DNA of 64,000 nt, from the NCBI GenBank assembly GCA_023390655.1, contig JAEWCL010000012.1:37238-101237 (forward strand). Reading direction: 5' to 3'. The translations under genes and the position numbers were made by a program. This DNA comes from Bacillota bacterium (lineage in GTDB: Bacteria > Bacillota > Clostridia > Christensenellales > CAG-138). Positions 59,488-64,000 of the stretch are shown here, piece by piece. How positions within the stretch are numbered: the first letter of the stretch is position 1; the number at the start of each line of letters is the position of its first letter. The notes under the pieces are model-generated. The model saw only the letters and a list, made by a program, of their open reading frames with translations, had not been told where the DNA came from and did not search any database.

Positions 59488-59808
59488 TTGGCAGACAAAG
59501 TATTGAGTTGCAGGGACTGCGGGGCAGAATTTTTATTTAGCGAGAGCGAACAGGCTTTTTATCAGGAAAAAGGGTTCGCCAATGAACCGCAGCGCTGCCC
59601 GGATTGCAGGGCTGCACGTAAGAACCAGCAGAGGGGTGGCGGCGGCGGCAGCCGCGGCGGATATGGCAATGCCGACCGGCAGATGTATCCTGCCGTATGC
59701 GCGCAGTGCGGAAGGGAAACGACAGTTCCGTTCAGGCCGTCTACCGATAAGCCGGTATACTGCAAAGACTGCTTCCAGCCGAGGGAGCGCCCGAGATCCA
59801 GATATTAA
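59488..59808 (+). CDS. Double zinc-ribbon protein
   Basis: A 106-residue protein starting at TTG 59488 after TGGAGG. Two zinc ribbons, CRDCGAEFLFS...CPDCRA (7-44) and CAQCGRETTVPFRPSTDKPVYCKDC (72-98), are joined by a Gly/Arg linker (RGGGGGSRGGYG). This is the zinc-ribbon (zf-trcl plus CxxC-x(12-)-CxxC) family common in Clostridia; it may bind RNA or DNA but no function is established. A terminator follows directly. Confidence 0.87.
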   Translation: MADKVLSCRDCGAEFLFSESEQAFYQEKGFANEPQRCPDCRAARKNQQRGGGGGSRGGYGNADRQMYPAVCAQCGRETTVPFRPSTDKPVYCKDCFQPRERPRSRY

Positions 59809-59815
59809 TGGAGAT

Positions 59816-59847
59816 AAGCCTCCGCGCAATGCGCGGGGGCTTTTTTT
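59816..59847 (+). terminator. Intrinsic terminator after zinc-ribbon gene
   Basis: AAGCCTCCGCGC / GCGCGGGGGCTT with loop AAT, then T5-7. Confidence 0.92.
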
Positions 59848-60029
59848 GTTTGGAGTGCGGGTGAAAAAGCTCTTGGGGCGGTGGTTTACTCAGCGAGGAT
59901 TTTGCGGCGCAAGGGATGGGCAGGCATTCCCCGCAGCCGCCACAAAAGTGCGCAGCCATTTGTGGCGAGGCTTTTACGCCATGCATATAGTATGGTACGG
60001 GGAGAAATTGTAAGAAACGCTGAATAGAC

Positions 60030-60064
60030 GGCCTGCTATGACATAGATACATACGTCACAGGCC
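60030..60064 (+). promoter_or_regulatory. Leader hairpin before NlpC/P60 gene
   Basis: GGCCTG (60030-60035) pairs with CAGGCC (60059-60064) and TGAC (60039-60042) with GTCA (60055-60058). No T run. It ends 28 bases before the start codon, so it could limit ribosome access or stabilise the mRNA. Confidence 0.45.
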
Positions 60065-60092
60065 TTCCCCGCAATACAGGGAGGGATTACGG

Positions 60093-61067
60093 ATGACAAA
60101 CAGGCGGCAGCGCCTTTTGGCGGCGGTGCTTCGCAATGCGCAGCAATACTTGGGGACAGACTATTCCCAAATAAAGAGGAACCAGCTTTATCCGGGCGGC
60201 AGCATGGATTGTTCCAGCTTTGTAGCCGCAATTTGGAGCGCCGCGGGATATCCGCTCCGGAATGGCAGCGGGGATGAATTGCGCACCGCCTACCGGCAGG
60301 TGGAGGCAAAGGGCTTTTCGCTGCTCTATCCCAAGAGTACGGCGCTCATTGGCAAGACGCTGCCCAGCGTAAAGGGGTTGCTGTTCTCCTATGGCGCGGA
60401 GCCGGGCGATCTTGTATTTTGGGGATTTGGGAAGCCAAGCAGGCCCAACCGCATCACGCACGTCGGCTGCATCGATCTTGATGGAACGTCCATCATCCAT
60501 ACCGCCAACAACCGGGACAAATGCTGCCGTGCGCCGCTCAACTACGGGGAGACGAAGGTCGTCGCCATTTTGCGTCTGCAGGAGGCGTTTATATACCCCA
60601 AGCTGCCGGAGATCGGCAAGCCTGCGGATGGATTCGGCCGTGCGGAGGAGTGGCAGGTGCGCATGCTGCAAACGGCGCTCAACCTTAAGCAGGGGGCTCG
60701 GCTGATGGTGGACGGCAGCTATGGGGAAAAGACGGAGGTTGCCGTAGAAGCGCTGAATGTACGAATCGGGATTGAAGGCCGTGCCTGCACGGCAAAAACA
60801 TGGGAAGCATTGGGGTTTGTCAACAATACGGATGTGCAGGAAGAAACAAAGGCCCCGGTATTGACCGGCGCTGTGTTTGCAAAGGCCGCGGCAAACGCCA
60901 TTGTATATTTTGGGCGCGGGGTTTCGTATGGGAAGGCCGCGTCCGTCACGGCGGGAACGCCACTTTTGGCCCTGCCCGCTTATGAAGGCTGGCGTGAGGT
61001 CACCTTTGAAGCGGAAGGCAGGTTTATAAATGGATACCTGCCCGTACAGGCAGTCAAAGAGGCATGA
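60093..61067 (+). CDS. NlpC/P60-type peptidoglycan endopeptidase
   Basis: A 324-residue protein: NlpC/P60 domain (about 10-160) with catalytic Cys40 (SMDCSSFVAAIW) and His123 (RITHVGCID), His136 as third polar residue; then a peptidoglycan-binding-like segment (about 185-250, WQVRMLQTALNLKQGARLMVDGSYGEKTEVAVEALN) and a short C-terminal domain. It lacks a signal peptide, as do phage endolysins, so it may be a domesticated lysin or be released by lysis. GGAGGGA precedes the ATG. No other phage gene is near. Confidence 0.85.
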   Translation: MTNRRQRLLAAVLRNAQQYLGTDYSQIKRNQLYPGGSMDCSSFVAAIWSAAGYPLRNGSGDELRTAYRQVEAKGFSLLYPKSTALIGKTLPSVKGLLFSYGAEPGDLVFWGFGKPSRPNRITHVGCIDLDGTSIIHTANNRDKCCRAPLNYGETKVVAILRLQEAFIYPKLPEIGKPADGFGRAEEWQVRMLQTALNLKQGARLMVDGSYGEKTEVAVEALNVRIGIEGRACTAKTWEALGFVNNTDVQEETKAPVLTGAVFAKAAANAIVYFGRGVSYGKAASVTAGTPLLALPAYEGWREVTFEAEGRFINGYLPVQAVKEA

Positions 61068-61100
61068 TGCGCGTATAGCGGATGCTGTACGGCGGCTGGA

Positions 61101-61149
61101 TAACAAAGATGTACGTTGGGGACAGAGTCTCCAACGTACATCTTTGTTA
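61101..61149. other. Perfect long inverted repeat
   Basis: Nineteen-bp arms TAACAAAGATGTACGTTGG / CCAACGTACATCTTTGTTA with an 11-base centre that can pair further (GAC/GTC around AGA). It lies between convergent genes but has no T run on either strand. The role is unknown: a factor-assisted terminator or remnant of a mobile palindrome are possible. Confidence 0.6.
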
Positions 61150-61191
61150 GATACGATGCAAAAATGCGGATTCTCCGCCGATAGTCGACCG

Positions 61192-62427
61192 TTATTCTGT
61201 TGGCGCTGCGCTTGCGTCCGGGCGGCTGAGCGCGCGGATGGAAGGGATACTGCCGCACAGAAGCGCCGTGAACAGTACGGCAATGCCGGAAAGGAAGAAC
61301 CAGCGCGTGACGCCGATGCTGTCCGCAAAAGCGCCGCTCAGGATAAGCCCCAACGGCATGGCGAGGGACATGAGGCTTCCGGTCAGGGAGAACACGCGCC
61401 CAAGATATTCGGGCGCAATGCGCTCCTGAAAGAGCGCCGTCTGGACGCCGCTGTAAAAGGGAACGGAGAGCCCCATCAGGGCGCAGCAGGCTACAAACGC
61501 CACAAAAGCGGTGTTTGGCAGAAGTCCCGCGGCAACAAGGCTGAGCCCCATCACCGCGATGGAACCCGCAATCCAGTTGCTCTGGCGCTGGATGCGCATT
61601 TTTCCAAGGAGCAATGCGCCCAGCAGCATGCCTAAAGCGTATGCGATCTCCGTTGCGGAGACATGCGCGGGCGTGCCGGAATAGTAGCGCATGCTCATCA
61701 GCGGGTAGAGCGCATTGATCGGCATGTAAATGAGCATATACAAAGCGCCTACCAATAGCAGCAGGAACAATCCCCGCTGCTCTTTTAGGGCAAACAAGCC
61801 CTCCTTCAGTTCCGTAAAGAAATGGTTCTGTTCGCGCCGGGGATCCAGCCTTGGGATGGTTACGCGCGCCACCGTCGCGCAGGCGATCACTGCGCCCGCG
61901 ACGTCAAGCGCCATTAGCGCCGTCATGCTCCACCGCGCATACAGCAGTGCTGCAATGGCGGGGCTTACGATGTAGCTGATGGACTGGAGCGCCTGGCTGT
62001 AGCCGGCGCAGCGGGTCAGCTCGCTTTCCGGTACCAGTAGGGGCGTCACGGCGCTCAACGCCGGGGAGTGGAAGGCGGCGCCCACGCTGCGCAGCACCAA
62101 TATGAGCAGCACGAGCCAGACGGGCGGTTCCATATAGTACGCATAAGCCGCAAGGCCCGCGCTGCAGAGCGCGATCAAAAGATCGGCGCTGATCATAATC
62201 GTCTTGCGGTGATACCGGTCCACCCACACGCCGATGAACGGGCCAAGAAGCGCATACGGCAAAAAGCCCGCCATGGAGGCGAGGGAAAGAATCAGCGCCG
62301 AGTCGGTTTTCTGCGTGAGATAGAAGATGAATGCCATCTGCACGATGGCGCTGGTGATGAGCGAGACCGCCTGCCCGCCCCATATGGTGAAAAACGTTCG
62401 TTTCCAATGTTGTTTTCGTTGTGTCAT
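61192..62427 (-). CDS. Mef-type macrolide efflux MFS pump
   Basis: A 411-residue 12-span MFS protein that aligns along its length with the Mef(A) pattern: WGGQAVSLITSAIVQMAFIFYLTQKT near the start, VTPLLVPESELTRCAGYSQALQSISYIVSPA, YMPINALYPLMSM and GLSVPFYSGVQTALFQERIAPEYLGRVFSL. Mef exports 14- and 15-membered macrolides by proton antiport. ATG 62427 has AAAGGAG 5 bases upstream. The 256-base leader carries a promoter, leader peptide and terminator. Unlike mef(A), no msr(D)/mel ABC-F gene follows; the true substrate is inferred. Confidence 0.9.
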   Translation of the reverse strand: MTQRKQHWKRTFFTIWGGQAVSLITSAIVQMAFIFYLTQKTDSALILSLASMAGFLPYALLGPFIGVWVDRYHRKTIMISADLLIALCSAGLAAYAYYMEPPVWLVLLILVLRSVGAAFHSPALSAVTPLLVPESELTRCAGYSQALQSISYIVSPAIAALLYARWSMTALMALDVAGAVIACATVARVTIPRLDPRREQNHFFTELKEGLFALKEQRGLFLLLLVGALYMLIYMPINALYPLMSMRYYSGTPAHVSATEIAYALGMLLGALLLGKMRIQRQSNWIAGSIAVMGLSLVAAGLLPNTAFVAFVACCALMGLSVPFYSGVQTALFQERIAPEYLGRVFSLTGSLMSLAMPLGLILSGAFADSIGVTRWFFLSGIAVLFTALLCGSIPSIRALSRPDASAAPTE

Positions 62428-62451
62428 GGGAACTCCTTTCCTTGTAGCAAC

Positions 62452-62486
62452 AAAAAAACAGGCCAAGGACTATAGCCTTTGGCCTG
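62452..62486 (-). terminator. Attenuator terminator of efflux pump
   Basis: On the minus strand CAGGCCAAAGG...CCTTGGCCTG stem (10 bp, one wobble) followed by T7, ending 24 bases before the pump's start, right at its ribosome site. Unless an alternative fold forms, transcription stops here. Confidence 0.9.
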
Positions 62487-62628
62487 CTGCGTACGCACAA
62501 GAAAACAAAGGAAACAGGGATGGCATACGCCATTCCGATTCCTTTCACATCCATGTTCGTTCCGCAAAAAAATAAGCAAGCCAAAAAGCCCAGTCAATGG
62601 AAAATACAGGGCCGCTCTGAGAGCCTTC

Positions 62629-62655
62629 TTATCTTAAGCGAATGGAAGCACACAT
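62629..62655 (-). CDS. Macrolide-type leader peptide MCASIRLR
   Basis: Nine codons including TAA, preceded by AAAGGAGG (62668-62675) with a 12-base spacer. The peptide MCASIRLR matches the mef(A) leader peptide MTASMRLR at 6 of 8 positions and keeps the Arg-x-Arg macrolide-stalling motif at the end. Drug-stalled ribosomes here would change the fold downstream and release the attenuator. The peptide's sequence is read directly; the stalling model comes from established work on mef(A)/mel. Confidence 0.88.
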   Translation of the reverse strand: MCASIRLR

Positions 62656-62689
62656 GGATGCAAAAGACCTCCTTTGTAGGAATAGTGCA

Positions 62690-62719
62690 AGTATAGCACA
62701 ACCCCGGCTGCATACGCAA
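62690..62719 (-). promoter_or_regulatory. Promoter of efflux pump leader
   Basis: Minus strand: -35 TTGCGT (62714-62719), -10 TATACT (62690-62695), spacer 18 bp. The leader peptide's ribosome site begins about 8 bases after the expected start of transcription. Confidence 0.75.
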
Positions 62720-63123
62720 GGAGGCAATGCGGCAGGCTGCTGCTGCATCCATAAAAATTAATTATTTTTTCCAACTAAAATGAGCGCCAATTTAAGTAAA
62801 ATGTATTGTGTAATTCCTTCAATTAAATACGCAAATAGCGTTGAATTCCAGCAGGCGTAAAACACAAAGGGATAGGCGCCTTTTCATAATAATCGCTATT
62901 TATTTGTAATTTATATGTTTGTTGGAAATGTCGGATTAATAGATCATGAATTGTAATTTATTCAGGAAGAAGAAATGATAGAATATCAATATGGAATTCA
63001 GAATGAGCGCCGCGTCGCCTGCAGCCAAAGAAAATGATCGCTTAGGCCAGCCGGCCTGCTGCAAAACGCCGCGGCTCACGCTGCAATAGTATATGGAGAA
63101 GAAAAGAAGGCGGGGGGACACGC
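62720..63123. other. AT-rich intergenic region
   Basis: About 400 bases between the pump promoter and the EFR1 gene with no supported coding region. Much of 62750-62960 is AT-rich. The EFR1 promoter should be near 62900-63080 but no pair of boxes is convincing. Confidence 0.5.
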
Positions 63124-63861
63124 ATGATTTATTATTTTTCCGGCACGGGCAATTCCAAATGGGCGGCAATGACGCTTGCAAAGGAATTGAACGATATTGC
63201 CTGTGACATCGCCGCCTGCCTGCGCAACGGGGAGGTGGTTCAGCCCGGTGCCGGCGGCACGGTTGGCATCGTATTTCCGGTATATGCATGGGGGCCGCCA
63301 AGTATTGTAAAGCGGTTTTTAAAGCGGATTCAGATTCCAAATGACGTGTTTTGTTATGCGGTATGCACCTGCGGGGACGACGCAGGCAATGCAATTGGGT
63401 ATCTGCGGCGTTTGATGCGCATCGACAGCGGCTATTCGCTGCAAATGCCCAACAACTATATTGTGCTCTATGATGTGGATGATCAGGAAACGGAGCGCCG
63501 GAAGCTTGCACAAGCGCAAAAACACATCCCTGCGATTGCGCAGGAAATCCGGGAACGAAAGCCCGTGTTTGCGGTGCAGACAGGCAGGCTGCCCGCTTTA
63601 AAAACAGCGCTTGTGTATCCCATCTTTCACCTGTTCGCCATGAACCCGAAGCCGTTTTACGCGGAAGACAATTGTACAGCCTGCGGATTGTGTGCGCAAA
63701 TCTGTCCCACAGCCAATATTGCGCTTGAAGCGGGGAAGCCCGTATGGGGACCGGACTGCGAGCAATGTATGGCGTGCATCAACCGCTGCCCGGTGCGGGC
63801 AATCCAATACGGAGGATATACAAAGAACAAAGGCAGATATTATCTCAAAGAGACAGATTGA
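63124..63861 (+). CDS. EFR1 family ferredoxin (flavodoxin fused to 2[4Fe-4S])
   Basis: A 245-residue redox protein. Residues 1-160 form a flavodoxin-like FMN domain opening YYFSGTGNSKWAA (phosphate loop) and residues 183-228 hold two [4Fe-4S] motifs, CTACGLCAQICP and CEQCMACINRCP. EFR1 proteins are abundant in anaerobes as single-gene electron carriers; partners are undefined. GGGGGGAC precedes the ATG. Convergent with tuf through a bidirectional terminator. Confidence 0.92.
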   Translation: MIYYFSGTGNSKWAAMTLAKELNDIACDIAACLRNGEVVQPGAGGTVGIVFPVYAWGPPSIVKRFLKRIQIPNDVFCYAVCTCGDDAGNAIGYLRRLMRIDSGYSLQMPNNYIVLYDVDDQETERRKLAQAQKHIPAIAQEIRERKPVFAVQTGRLPALKTALVYPIFHLFAMNPKPFYAEDNCTACGLCAQICPTANIALEAGKPVWGPDCEQCMACINRCPVRAIQYGGYTKNKGRYYLKETD

Positions 63862-63875
63862 AACCTGTTGGAACG

Positions 63876-63911
63876 AAAAAGCCTCCGCGTGCAGTGCAGG
63901 CGGAGGCTTTG
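63876..63911. terminator. Bidirectional terminator between EFR1 gene and tuf
   Basis: Eleven-bp arms AAAGCCTCCGC / GCGGAGGCTTT with an 11-base loop; A5 on the left gives T5 on the minus strand for tuf. Confidence 0.9.
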
Positions 63912-63927
63912 CTTGTGTAAAGCTGGA

Positions 63928-64000
63928 TTACTCGATAACGCTTGCAACAACGCCCGCGCCAACGGTACGGCCGCCTTCGCGGATCGCGAAACGTAAGCCC
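63928..64000 (-). CDS. tuf: Elongation factor Tu, C-terminal fragment
   Basis: Partial gene whose start lies beyond the window. The visible end reads GLRFAIREGGRTVGAGVVASVIE then TAA, the C-terminus of bacterial EF-Tu, which carries aminoacyl-tRNA to the ribosome as a GTP complex. The flanking bidirectional terminator ends its transcript. Confidence 0.95.
   Translation of the reverse strand, partial: GLRFAIREGGRTVGAGVVASVIE

Noticed and set aside
61904..62584. 226-codon minus-strand frame starting in the pump leader
   Set aside because: It overlaps the Mef-type pump out of frame, runs through the attenuator and has no family match; the pump frame is clearly the coding one. Its first 40 codons could still be translated as a second leader ORF, but I cannot show it.

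Overview
The window looks like chromosome from a spore-forming Gram-positive bacterium of the class Clostridia. The evidence is a SipL-type spore morphogenesis protein, the SpoVB-like flippase / MazG-YabN / HU order, a type III glutamine synthetase, an rpsF-ssb-rpsR operon, an LPXTG surface protein, VanW and L,D-transpeptidase wall proteins, and strong GGAGG ribosome sites with frequent TTG/GTG starts. Most of it is GC-rich; a stretch around 55.0-57.0 kb is visibly AT-rich. There is no rRNA, CRISPR array, prophage or insertion sequence. Genus cannot be decided from the sequence.

Layout: 0-3.3 kb holds the end of a MacB-type ABC exporter operon, an MFS transporter and a CGGC protein. 3.4-11.2 kb is a deoxy-sugar (probably L-fucose) locus: fucU, a LacI regulator, a three-gene sugar ABC importer and fucI, with matching LacI-type operator boxes before fucU and the importer. 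11.6-26.5 kb carries an RsfA-like regulator, a flavin-binding lipoprotein, an EamA exporter, glutamine synthetase III, an AraC/GyrI regulator, SipL, HU, MazG, a flippase, a prohibitin-like protein, galactokinase and a 29-residue small ORF. 26.7-31.8 kb has a DUF6273 protein, a PPOX-fold protein, a second fucose/arabinose-type isomerase divergent from its AraC regulator, and an ECF sigma/anti-sigma pair.

32-50 kb is mostly housekeeping and envelope: GNAT, HelD, S18-SSB-S6, MerR, TrmO, L,D-transpeptidase, M14 carboxypeptidase, DapB-like reductase, nitroreductase, LPXTG stalk protein, OGG, VanW, HflX with an N-terminal JAMM-like motif, amidase, ArsR, and tRNA-Thr/tRNA-Pro. 50-64 kb has a DUF3298-like protein, superoxide dismutase, a flavoprotein reductase, an autoregulated HTH/membrane pair, an AT-rich WYL/isochorismatase pair, a VanRS-like two-component system, an NlpC/P60 enzyme, a Mef-type macrolide efflux pump, an EFR1 ferredoxin and the end of tuf.

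The most informative discoveries are regulatory. The Mef-type pump has a complete drug-responsive leader: promoter, 8-codon peptide MCASIRLR and a terminator just before the pump's ribosome site. The two sugar loci each have a readable operator architecture. The HTH pair has a consensus promoter followed by a perfect inverted repeat. I saw no clearly new multi-gene defence or biosynthetic system; the HflX-JAMM architecture, the two small ORFs and the paired-hairpin intergenic repeats are the least explained items.
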